Of a stretch of 64,000 bases of DNA, positions 28,290-36,397 are shown piece after piece. The position numbers and the translations under genes were made by a program. Location: assembly GCA_963844315.1 (NCBI GenBank), contig CAWJOC010000024.1, positions 360,750 through 424,749 of the forward strand. The letters run 5' to 3'. Within the stretch, counting starts at the first letter, position 1. Every line of letters starts with the position of its first letter. This DNA comes from CAWAVN01 sp963844315 (GTDB taxonomy: Bacteria > Planctomycetota > Planctomycetia > Planctomycetales > Planctomycetaceae). A model generated the notes under the pieces. That model made no database searches. It worked only from the letters and a program-made list of their open reading frames with translations, and was not told the origin of the DNA.

Positions 28290-28973
28290 ATGGCCGCCCG
28301 CACCATTGCGATTGGTGACATTCATGGATGCCATCTCGCGCTTGAAAAACTGTTGGAGCAGCTCAACATCTCGCCGGGCGATACGGTTGTCGTCCTGGGC
28401 GATGTTGTGGACCGGGGTCCGGGGACCAAGCAATCCATCGACCAACTTTTGCAGCTTGAGAATTCCTGCGCACTCATCTTTCTGACGGGCAACCATGAGG
28501 AAATGATGCTCGACTCGCGGCAGGGAAACCGCATCGAGCAAGCCTGGCTCCGCTATGGCGGGCAGGATACGCTGGATTCCTACGGCGGCGGTTACAAGAT
28601 GATTCCCGATGCCCATTGGGCGTTTTTAGAGGCGGGCCGGAATTATTGGGAAACCGACTCGGAAATTTTCACTCATGCGAGCCTGGAACCGGGCGTGCCT
28701 TTACCCGATCAAACCGTGGAATGGCTCCGCTGGACGCGGCTGACGGGCGATGAGACGCCCCGCGAATGCGGCCGAAGGGTGATCTGCGGGCACACCAATT
28801 TGACCAAAGGCGAGCCGCTGGTGATGGAGGGTTGGGTCTGCATTGATACCTGGTGCTACGGGCGGCAGTATTTGACCGCGCTCGATCTCACGAGCAATCT
28901 CGTATATCAGGCCAAGCAAACCGGCGAAACCCGCGGCCCGGTTCCGCTCTCGGATTTCACCGAAGACGCTTAA
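28290..28973 (+). CDS. PPP-family metallophosphoesterase
   Basis: 227 residues with the full PPP signature: IGDIHGC, GDVVDRGPGTK, LTGNHEEMML, then an His near IFTHASLE and CGHTNLTKGEP. The metals are two di-cations bound by these Asp, His and Asn residues. The family includes serine/threonine phosphatases and diadenosine tetraphosphatases, and the short length fits either; the exact substrate is not assignable. The ATG at 28290 is used because AAAGGA lies five bases upstream and GDIHG starts nine codons later. A perfect hairpin begins five bases after the stop. Confidence 0.88.
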   Translation: MAARTIAIGDIHGCHLALEKLLEQLNISPGDTVVVLGDVVDRGPGTKQSIDQLLQLENSCALIFLTGNHEEMMLDSRQGNRIEQAWLRYGGQDTLDSYGGGYKMIPDAHWAFLEAGRNYWETDSEIFTHASLEPGVPLPDQTVEWLRWTRLTGDETPRECGRRVICGHTNLTKGEPLVMEGWVCIDTWCYGRQYLTALDLTSNLVYQAKQTGETRGPVPLSDFTEDA

Positions 28974-28977
28974 CACA

Positions 28978-29009
28978 AGGTGGCACAGACATTCCTGTCT
29001 GTGCCACCT
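28978..29009. terminator. Perfect hairpin, family F repeat acting as convergent terminator
   Basis: AGGTGGCACAGACA, loop TTCC, TGTCTGTGCCACCT. It lies between the convergent phosphatase and DUF1559 genes, five bases from the first stop and 20 from the second. It is the simple form of the family F repeat found in doubled form at 33469, 46982 and 54114. Confidence 0.8.
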
Positions 29010-29029
29010 TTGCGTAAAGATCCTTTTCG

Positions 29030-29930
<901 letters not shown>

Positions 29931-30019
29931 GAGGGAAACTCCCAAAGAATCAGCGCCGGGAACAAAAAACCGGCGGGATAAAGTGCAGAATGATTTGTTG
30001 TCAGAACGTCAGCGTGCTG

Positions 30020-30095
30020 TGTGTCACGGCTCTGTGAGCCGTGCCGAGTGGCCAGCCGTCATGGAAGCTCGCGCGGCTCACAGAGCCGTGGCACG
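30020..30095. repeat. Palindromic repeat, family G (CACGGCTCTGTGAGCCGTG), copy 1
   Basis: Arms CACGGCTCTGTGAGCCGTGC and CGGCTCACAGAGCCGTGGC, each arm also self-complementary. The second copy is at 61217-61294. It lies in the gap upstream of the DUF1559 gene. Confidence 0.88.
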
Positions 30096-30169
30096 CCATT
30101 CGAAAACCCTGTTCCTCATGGGAAACAGTGCAACGCAGCGAGTTTTCAGCGGTTCAGAGAATCTGACAA

Positions 30170-30595
30170 TCAAACCAACGGCGGGCCGCGGGAGTCATAA
30201 ACGGCGAGCGTCATGCAGTCGGCGAGCGGTGTGGTCGCCGAGACAAACTCTTCGACCGGCACGGAAACATCCACCACGGCCACCTCTGGCGCGGCCAGCG
30301 GCGGATGGGCCAGAATCTGGCAGACCGGGCAATGGTCATCGTGCAACGGCGAATGGCAGGGAGAACCGGAAGGCCCCGTGTTGCCTGGCTCATCGCACTT
30401 CGAGTGATGGTGATGGTGCGAGCAGCAATGCGGGTGCGAATGCCCGGCGATGGTTTCCGCGGCGCAAACCGTTTCGCAATCCTGCGAATGGGCGTGGCAA
30501 TGGTGATGGTCGTGCCAGACCGGTCCCCACGTAACGACCAGCAAATAGCCGATCATCGTGAAACAGGAAACCGCTTGCTGGAGAAACCGGCTCAT
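30170..30595 (-). CDS. His/Cys-rich exported metal-binding-like protein
   Basis: 141 residues. The N-terminus has a membrane or signal segment (FTMIGYLLVVTWGPVW). A stretch dense in His and Cys follows (WHDHHHCHAHSQDCETVC, GHSHPHCCSHHHHHSKC), then a DHCPVCQILAH motif. This suggests binding of zinc, copper or nickel outside the cytoplasm. I do not recognise a named family; the CPVCQ part recalls small planctomycete and DUF2946-like proteins. The ATG at 30595 is used, with GTG at 30604 as an alternative; the ribosome site is weak. There is no metal transporter beside it. Confidence 0.65.
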   Translation of the reverse strand: MSRFLQQAVSCFTMIGYLLVVTWGPVWHDHHHCHAHSQDCETVCAAETIAGHSHPHCCSHHHHHSKCDEPGNTGPSGSPCHSPLHDDHCPVCQILAHPPLAAPEVAVVDVSVPVEEFVSATTPLADCMTLAVYDSRGPPLV

Positions 30596-30714
30596 GAACC
30601 GCACGTTCCAAACACGAAGGAAATCAACCCCTTGATTATCCCAAACTTGGCTCTAATTGCAATAGTTGTGCATTAAGAATTGATGAAGGGAGGTGGAACC
30701 TTTTGTGGGGTTTA

Positions 30715-30772
30715 TTATAACCCGAAGCGTAAGCGAGGGTCTAAGTTGTGCCCTCCCTTACACTTCGGGTTC
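30715..30772. repeat. Palindromic repeat, family H (ACCCGAAGCGTAAGCGAGGG), copy 1
   Basis: Arms AACCCGAAGCGTAAGCGAGG and CCTCCCTTACACTTCGGGTT. The right arm has diverged slightly. The second copy is at 58426-58470. The rest of the 30596-30988 gap holds nothing else that I recognise. Confidence 0.85.
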
Positions 30773-30988
30773 CGATAAAAATAGGGCTTCCCAGCGTTCT
30801 TCAATGTTTCCACGACCCGCCGCGCGGGGTTTTGTCAGGAAGTCTTTCGTCCGAATTCTCTTCAATAAAGGGTGAATGCACAATCCCTTCCATCCTGGAT
30901 TTTCCGAGAAACTGATGGCGGATTCCTGGGGGAGACCAGTAATATACACTTCTCCAAAATCTCCCGAACCCGTAGGCGGAGCCGCCGC

Positions 30989-33900
30989 ATGGCCCCATCC
31001 GACAACTCTTCGAGCGAATCCGAATCCAAGCGGCCCAGCGACCCGCGACCCGCCGGGGGGCTGCCGGAGCCGGTTTCGCAGGCGCTGACCATGGTCTTCA
31101 CTGATCTGCAAGGGTCCACGTCGCTCAAGGAGGAGATAGGCGACGACCGGGCCTCGACCTTGATTAACCGGCACTGCGGATTGGTGCTCACGATTTGCGA
31201 AGATGAGCAAGGCCGGGTCGTCAACAACCCCGGCGACGGGTTCTTTCTGACGTTTCCCAAACCCAGCCAAGCCGTGCGGTTTGCCCTCAAGATCCAATAC
31301 GCCCATGCCGCCGACAAGGAACTGCCCGGCGTCAGGATCGGCATCCATCACGGCGAGGTCAACGTCTCCGACGGCTTGGGCGGGTTCTTGGGGATTGAAG
31401 TCGATACCGCCGCGCGCGTCCAACAGATGGCCAGCCCCGGCCAGATTCTGGCTTCGTCCTCCGCGTTCAAAAGCGCGAAAGCCCGCGTGCGGGAAATCGA
31501 TGATGGCATCCCCGTGAAGTGGAAATGGTACGGCGAGTACCACCTCAAGGGCGTGGAAGATCCCGTGGCGTTGGGCGAGGTGGGGTTTGAGGGCATTTCC
31601 CCATTCACGCCGCCCGCCAGGCTGCAGCCCTCCGTGACGGAAACCGCCCTGGGCGAAGCCGGGAAATTCGTGCCCAGCCGGGACGGCAATCCGCTCATCA
31701 AGCATCCCGGACAGCTCGACATTTCAAGGCGGTCGAATGTCGGTTGGCTGTTGCTGGTGGGCGGCGTGATCCTCTTGGCGGGAGCGGGCCTGGGCGCGGG
31801 ATACTATGCCGGACTCTACCAGGCCGACGACCGTTACCGTCCCGAAATCGAATTGCTGTCGGGCCAACTGGAAGAAGCCCACGACCGGGTCAAGGAACTC
31901 GAAAGCAGCGTGCCCCCGGCGGAGCTAACAAGTTATCTCAAGGGATTGATCGCCGAGCGCACGGGTGATTGGGGCGGCAAGTTCGAGCAGCTTTACACCA
32001 CCGGGACGGTGTTCATGCTCACGCCCAAAGGCACGCGGAGCAAGCTAATGGGCGTTTACGGGCGGCTGATCCGTTGGCGGCTCGACATCGACAAGCTCGA
32101 TCAAAAGGACAAGGTTCTATTGTCGCTCACGGGCTATGCCAACGAGGCCGAGCCGCTCGGTAAGAACGAAAGCTTCGGCGAATACATCAACTCGCGAATC
32201 GACCGCGTACTGTTCGACAAGGATCTCATCAACTGCGACCTGGAATTGGAAACCGCCCCCATCAAGCAAAAGGGTCTGCTCATCCTGGGTGAACCCGCCG
32301 CCGGGAAAAGCACGCTGCTGAAATTCCTCGAACTGGAATCCGCCCGCTGGGCCTTGGGCGATCCTCTGGCTCTGGTTCCCGTCCGCATTGAGTTGGGCGA
32401 ATTGGAAACCGGCACGCACGCGGAACTGCTCGCAAGGATCGAGAATCGCGGCTCCGGAAAGCTCGCGCTGCCCGCTTCGCAAAAGTATTTGCTTCTGATC
32501 GATGCCTTGGATGAAGCCCCCAGCACGCAGACCGCGGCCAATGCCTGCATCGAATTGGCCAAGGATCAGCGGGTCGGCAGGATCATCGTCACGTCGCGGA
32601 TCATCAATTACGATGTGCTGGTCCGCGGCAGCAATGCCGACCTTGCAGAGCACGGATTTCGCACCTGCCTTTACTACGGCCAATCTCCCGCCGCCGTCGA
32701 AAAACGGATCCTCACCGTCCGGCAATCCGACCAACGGCAAAGCCTGCTGGATTTGTTGTCCGATTCCGAGAAGCGGCCGGTCTGGCAGCAGTTCTTCCGC
32801 CTGCCCGCGAACTTCGATTTCGCCAGCGACTTTCTGCTCGATGCGGATCTCTCGACCCTCGAATCGCCCAACCGGATCCTGCTCTTGGAAAGCTACCTGG
32901 GCAACCTCATGAAGAAACGCGACTGGCCCGGAGAGCGGCCCACGCAGGCGGAAGTGGATGAGATGCTTTCCAAGATTGCGGGCGTTGTGTTCCAGACCCC
33001 CACGCGCTCCTCGTTCGCCAACCTGCAAGTCCGCGAGGCGATGCAGCAGGGTTCAGTGGGGGAAATCCATGATGAGGAATGGAAGAAAATCGAAAACCTC
33101 CTGGCCTTCGCCAACAAAGTCGGCATCATCGAGGACATCAAGGATGGATTCCGCTTTCGGCACGTTCAATTTCTCGAATACTACGCGGCCAAATCGAATT
33201 TGAAATGGGACGCCGTCGATCCTTTGGATGTGAACTGGCGGGAGGTCCTGTTGTTCAAATCGGCCATCGGCGACGAGGACGCCCGCGCGCTCGTCAAGCG
33301 GATGATCCCTCTCGCCAAGCAACCCGCGAGCGGCCCGCCGAACGATTATCTCATCCAACTCGCCATCCAGTGCATCGACAGCGGTCCCTTGCGCGACGAT
33401 CCCGAATTCACCGCTCTCCGCCAGGAACTCACGGGCCTCGCCACGGCGAGAAGTAGATCCAAACAAAGTGGCACAGACATTCCTGTCTGTGCGGATCAAC
33501 AGCACAGACAGGAATGTCTGTGCCACGCGAGAAACAGAGCCGCGCACGCAGTAAGCGGCCGACGACCGCTTACTGCGTGCGCGGCTCTTTGTGAACCCGT
33601 AGGCACCTCCAGCGGGTATAATGGAGGTGGGCGTTCGATTGAAGGAGACTCAACCATGCCGATGCACGATTGGACCAGAGTGGAACCGGGAATTTTTCAT
33701 GCGTTTCATCACGAATGGATTTCCGAAATCTCGCGTGCCCTGAACCAGGGATTGCTGCCGGACGCCTATTACGCGCTGCCGGAGCAAGTGGCGGCGGGCT
33801 TCGGACCCGATGTGCTCACGCTGCAAGAAGAACCGGCGGATGTAAACCCCGAGACCGAGAATGCAGGTGGTCCCCAAGCGACGAGCGTGCTGCAAACTCG

Positions 33901-34411
33901 TCCCAGGACCACATTCACCGCCGAGACCGATGCCGAGTTTTACCGCCGAAAGAAAAGCTCAATCGCCATCCGGCACATCAGCGGCGACCACATCGTCGCC
34001 ATGCTCGAGATTGTCTCGCCCGGCAATAAGTCCAACCGCCATGCGTTCCGCGCCTTGGTGGAGAAGGCTTGCGAACTCTTGGAGCATCGCATCCATCTGC
34101 TCATCGTGGATCCCTTTCCCCCCAGCCGGAGGGATCCCAACGGCATTCATGCCGCGATTTGGGAGCAAGTCCAAGAGGATCCGTTTCGTCTCGCCGACGA
34201 CCAACCGTTGACTTTGGCGGCTTACGAGTGCGGTGTCACTACAAAAGCCTTCATCGAAACCGTCGGCGTGGGCCAACCGCTTCCCAACATGCCCCTGTTT
34301 CTAGAACCGGACGGCTGCGTCATGGTTCCTTTGGAAGCCACCTACCAAGCCGCGTTTTCCACGTTGCCGAAACGCTGGAGAAACGTCCTCGCGCCTTGTG
34401 ACCCGTCCTGA
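30989..34411 (+). CDS. Class III nucleotide cyclase - TM - NACHT NTPase, open in frame into a DUF4058 protein
   Basis: Signalling protein. Residues 34-215 are a class III cyclase homology domain: first metal Asp in VFTDLQGST, second in NPGDGFFLTF, and EVDTAARVQQMASPGQI. The usual adenine-recognition Lys before GDG is Asn, and the usual Asn before the AAR triad is Asp, so activity is uncertain. Residues 251-278 are one membrane helix (GWLLLVGGVILLAGAG), then a short coiled coil. Residues 430-580 are a NACHT NTPase: Walker A GEPAAGKST at 434, Walker B LLLIDALDEAP near 500, GRIIVTSR after it. A helical C-terminal part runs to about residue 825. No stop occurs before 34411: the frame continues through two palindromes into the DUF4058 sequence. 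ATG 30989 has GGCGGAG upstream; GTG 30872 is possible. Confidence 0.8.
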   Translation: MAPSDNSSSESESKRPSDPRPAGGLPEPVSQALTMVFTDLQGSTSLKEEIGDDRASTLINRHCGLVLTICEDEQGRVVNNPGDGFFLTFPKPSQAVRFALKIQYAHAADKELPGVRIGIHHGEVNVSDGLGGFLGIEVDTAARVQQMASPGQILASSSAFKSAKARVREIDDGIPVKWKWYGEYHLKGVEDPVALGEVGFEGISPFTPPARLQPSVTETALGEAGKFVPSRDGNPLIKHPGQLDISRRSNVGWLLLVGGVILLAGAGLGAGYYAGLYQADDRYRPEIELLSGQLEEAHDRVKELESSVPPAELTSYLKGLIAERTGDWGGKFEQLYTTGTVFMLTPKGTRSKLMGVYGRLIRWRLDIDKLDQKDKVLLSLTGYANEAEPLGKNESFGEYINSRIDRVLFDKDLINCDLELETAPIKQKGLLILGEPAAGKSTLLKFLELESARWALGDPLALVPVRIELGELETGTHAELLARIENRGSGKLALPASQKYLLLIDALDEAPSTQTAANACIELAKDQRVGRIIVTSRIINYDVLVRGSNADLAEHGFRTCLYYGQSPAAVEKRILTVRQSDQRQSLLDLLSDSEKRPVWQQFFRLPANFDFASDFLLDADLSTLESPNRILLLESYLGNLMKKRDWPGERPTQAEVDEMLSKIAGVVFQTPTRSSFANLQVREAMQQGSVGEIHDEEWKKIENLLAFANKVGIIEDIKDGFRFRHVQFLEYYAAKSNLKWDAVDPLDVNWREVLLFKSAIGDEDARALVKRMIPLAKQPASGPPNDYLIQLAIQCIDSGPLRDDPEFTALRQELTGLATARSRSKQSGTDIPVCADQQHRQECLCHARNRAAHAVSGRRPLTACAALCEPVGTSSGYNGGGRSIEGDSTMPMHDWTRVEPGIFHAFHHEWISEISRALNQGLLPDAYYALPEQVAAGFGPDVLTLQEEPADVNPETENAGGPQATSVLQTRPRTTFTAETDAEFYRRKKSSIAIRHISGDHIVAMLEIVSPGNKSNRHAFRALVEKACELLEHRIHLLIVDPFPPSRRDPNGIHAAIWEQVQEDPFRLADDQPLTLAAYECGVTTKAFIETVGVGQPLPNMPLFLEPDGCVMVPLEATYQAAFSTLPKRWRNVLAPCDPS
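33469..33526. repeat. Doubled palindrome, family F (GGCACAGACATTCC), copy 2
   Basis: Left arm GTGGCACAGACATTCCTGTC and right arm GACAGGAATGTCTGTGCCAC around CGGATCAACA. It is translated in the frame of the cyclase-NACHT protein (SGTDIPVC, then RQECLCH). Confidence 0.9.
33537..33588. repeat. REP palindrome, family A, copy 4
   Basis: Arms GAGCCGCGCACGCAGTAAGC and GCTTACTGCGTGCGCGGCTC, directly after the family F element. It lies in the linker between the NACHT protein and DUF4058 and reads as AAHAVSGRRPLTACAA in that frame. Confidence 0.9.
33656..34411 (+). CDS. DUF4058 protein (own start inside the preceding open frame)
   Basis: The usual family N-terminus MPMHDWTRVEPGIFHAFHHE begins at the ATG at 33656, with GAAGGAG nine bases upstream, so this is probably translated as its own 251-residue protein. 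The core reads AIRHISGDHIVAMLEIVSPG followed by NKSNRHAFRALVEKACELLE and LLIVDPFPPS. The EIVSPGNK stretch resembles the catalytic segment of PD-(D/E)XK-like folds such as Uma2 proteins, which is a suggestion only. The function is unknown; the family is common in planctomycetes and cyanobacteria. It shares one open frame with the cyclase-NACHT gene upstream. Confidence 0.85.
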   Translation: MPMHDWTRVEPGIFHAFHHEWISEISRALNQGLLPDAYYALPEQVAAGFGPDVLTLQEEPADVNPETENAGGPQATSVLQTRPRTTFTAETDAEFYRRKKSSIAIRHISGDHIVAMLEIVSPGNKSNRHAFRALVEKACELLEHRIHLLIVDPFPPSRRDPNGIHAAIWEQVQEDPFRLADDQPLTLAAYECGVTTKAFIETVGVGQPLPNMPLFLEPDGCVMVPLEATYQAAFSTLPKRWRNVLAPCDPS

Positions 34412-34570
34412 TTGGCGGGACTTTCGGCGGCCAATGCCAATCCGCCGCGTTCAAATCGGAATGGTTTCTTGCCTCGTAGCGATTCTGACCTACCCTTGTC
34501 TATGGATCTTTCTCGAAGGCCAGGATTTCTGTTTGCGCGAATCTTCCCCCTGTTGCCGCTTCCGATCAAA

Positions 34571-35089
34571 ATGCCCAGGTATCACGTTCAGATTTCGGCT
34601 CCCTCATTGAACTGGCCGGGCGTTTGTGCCTGTTGCCGGGAAGCCGCCGATACGATCATTGAGGACTGTGAGAGCCAAACCGTGGGAAAACAGTTGGCCG
34701 CCAAGGCAGCCTCAGGGTGGGCAATTCCCTATTGTTCCTACTGTATCGAACATATCGGGCAACATCACATTGGAACGCGGACGATGTACGCCGGGGCGTT
34801 TGTGGCGGGCTTCGTGGCCCTCTGCGTGGGCGACTTTTACCATTCGGTGCTGGCCGGACTGGCGGGCGGGCTATTTGTGCTGGCGGCCTTCGTAAAAGCA
34901 TCACGCGATTACGAAAAGTGCGCCGACAGCTTGAGAGCCCCGGAATGCCAAGGCGTTGGACCGGCGGTGGAATGCCAAGGCTCATTCGGAACCTCCCACG
35001 AGTTTGTCTTTTCCAACCCGGCCTTCCTGGAACTCTTTCGTCAATCCAATCCTCGAAACGCCATCTCGGATGTCACCTTGGTGGAATAG
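34571..35089 (+). CDS. Hypothetical zinc-ribbon-like membrane protein
   Basis: 172 residues, not recognised. Two CxxC pairs (VCACCREAAD and YCSYCIEH) suggest a small zinc-binding N-terminal part. Two adjacent hydrophobic segments follow (GAFVAGFVALCVGDF and VLAGLAGGLFVLAAFV). The C-terminus repeats the short word ECQG (PECQGVGPAVECQGS). The ATG at 34571 is preferred because the frame upstream of it (open from 34412) has no sensible N-terminus and abuts the DUF4058 stop. Whether it is co-transcribed with that gene is open. Confidence 0.6.
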   Translation: MPRYHVQISAPSLNWPGVCACCREAADTIIEDCESQTVGKQLAAKAASGWAIPYCSYCIEHIGQHHIGTRTMYAGAFVAGFVALCVGDFYHSVLAGLAGGLFVLAAFVKASRDYEKCADSLRAPECQGVGPAVECQGSFGTSHEFVFSNPAFLELFRQSNPRNAISDVTLVE

Positions 35090-35098
35090 ACTCGTCAT

Positions 35099-35190
35099 GG
35101 GGTAGACGTAGCGGACTTTTTGCATTGGGTTATAGAAGTTTGCCTATACTGAGAGCCAACCTGCAATAGTCCGCGGAGCGGACCCTACCC
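35099..35190. repeat. Inverted repeat, family I (GGGTAGACGTAGCGGACT)
   Basis: Left arm GGGTAGACGTAGCGGACTTT and right arm AGTCCGCGGAGCGGACCCTA, imperfectly paired around about 45 bases. Single copy in the window, between two small hypothetical genes. Confidence 0.7.
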
Positions 35191-35218
35191 TGTTGCTTGT
35201 GCGTGCAAGGTCACCATC

Positions 35219-35530
35219 ATGTTTACGCGATTTCGGACCGCCACGGCGGCGCACGTTTTCGATGCTCCGATGATCCGGATTCCTCCCGATGCCGGCGGCA
35301 CCCCGTTCCTCAGTGCGTTAGGAGAGGCTTATGAGTTTGAAGAGGAACTCTACCGTCAATGGCTGATTCGGAATGCGCAGGATCTGAAGAGGACTCTCGA
35401 ACAAACCGACTTCAGCACACAACCCGCCGTTTCCAAGTTTCTTCTCGCCTTGAACTCGCTTTTAGAGTTTCTGCACTCCATCCCGGAGGATTCGGTCGCC
35501 CTTTATTCCTCTGATCGATCGTCAGATTAG
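35219..35530 (+). CDS. Small hypothetical protein
   Basis: 103 residues, cytoplasmic, no cysteines and no signal peptide. The start MFTRFRTATAAHVFDAPMIR is followed by a helical body (EAYEFEEELYRQWLIRNAQD, FLLALNSLLEFLHSIPED). No family was recognised. The ATG at 35219 has AAGG about seven bases upstream. It lies just before the palindromes that surround the transposase remnant. Confidence 0.5.
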   Translation: MFTRFRTATAAHVFDAPMIRIPPDAGGTPFLSALGEAYEFEEELYRQWLIRNAQDLKRTLEQTDFSTQPAVSKFLLALNSLLEFLHSIPEDSVALYSSDRSSD

Positions 35531-35554
35531 GTGTCGCGTCAAACTTCGATTGAC

Positions 35555-35627
35555 GTGTGCCACTGGCTCTGCCAGTGCGATGTTACGTTGGACTGCGATT
35601 CAAGCACTGGTAAAGCCAGTGGCACAC
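35555..35627. repeat. RAYT-type palindrome, family B, copy 2 (beside the transposase)
   Basis: Arms GTGTGCCACTGGCTCTGCCA and TGGTAAAGCCAGTGGCACAC. The outward sequences TCGCGTCAAACTTCGATTGA and TCAATCGAAG also pair and match the copy at 11314. It lies 28 bases past the 3' end of the transposase remnant. Confidence 0.9.
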
Positions 35628-35655
35628 AACTTGTCAATCGAAGATGAATCTGCCT

Positions 35656-36233
35656 CTAATCCAGCACACCGACCGGTGGGCCGTGGATATGGGGCAAGTC
35701 CGGTTCCTGTTGCCGGGGCGGGTCGATCAAGTAATACCGGGCAGAGGACCACTTCCAATCCGTCGCTTTTTGGCACAATCCTCGCTTGACGGGATTGTTG
35801 TGAACGTAATCTAGGGAACCTGTAATGGCTTCTTTGGAAAGACGTTTCGGTCGAATCCCGGCCCTTCCTGCCAGAACCGAAAACAGAACTTGTCCTTCCG
35901 TTCTCGGATCGTCAGTTGATTGAGAAGGGGAGATCGGTTTTCCGTGAGAATCTCTTTGATCTGCTTTGAAAACGGTTGCTTGATCCTGGCCAAATACCGT
36001 GCGAAGTCCGGCTCCTTTTCAAGTGGATAGGTTAGCAGATGGATGTGTTCGGGCATAAAGACGAAGGTCACGAGTTCAAACCGGAATTCCTCGTTGGCCT
36101 CATCGAGACACCGGGCCAGCTTTTCACGCCAAACGTCATTGGTCAATAATGGTCGTCGTTAATAGCATGAAAACGTGAACTCGTGCAGATGGCCCGGCTC
36201 ATGATAATGCCGAATTGACTTCCGATAAGCCAT
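35656..36233 (-). pseudogene. REP-associated tyrosine transposase (RAYT, Y1/IS200-like), inactivated
   Basis: Reads as a 192-residue RAYT once two lesions are passed. From the ATG at 36233: MAYRKSIRHYHEPGHLHEFT, then FSCY, a TAA at 36159-36161 where the family has Gln (FSCYQRRPLL; one C-to-T change), then LLTNDVWREKLARCLDEANE and the HUH motif FMPEHIHLL. A one-base shift near 35840 leads into KEAITGSLDYVHNNPVKRGL and DWKWSSARYYLIDPPRQQ, hallmarks of RAYTs. The stop is at 35656-35658. RAYTs mobilise and maintain REP palindromes in trans. Family B palindromes lie on both sides, so that is the probable cognate family. Confidence 0.85.
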
Positions 36234-36288
36234 GGTGAGGATTCCATCGAACGGAAATGACGATGAATCGCACGAGTATCCCAAAACC

Positions 36289-36316
36289 GCACTGGCAGAG
36301 CCAGTGGCACACTCCA
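36289..36316. repeat. Half palindrome, family B (upstream side of the transposase)
   Basis: Contains GCACTGGCAGAGCCAGTGGC followed by ACACTCC, one arm of the family B element. It lies 56 bases upstream of the transposase start codon, completing the flanking arrangement. Confidence 0.8.
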
Positions 36317-36397
36317 TTCATCGCTTTCGGATAATTCGACAGTGCACCCAGCGCCCTTGCCTTGACGGCGGAGTGACATGAGCCAAGTAACGGGCCC

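Noticed and set aside
30872..30988. GTG start at 30872 for the cyclase-NACHT protein
   Set aside because: The extra 39 residues are Arg/Ser-rich without structure, and the ATG at 30989 has a good GGCGGAG site.
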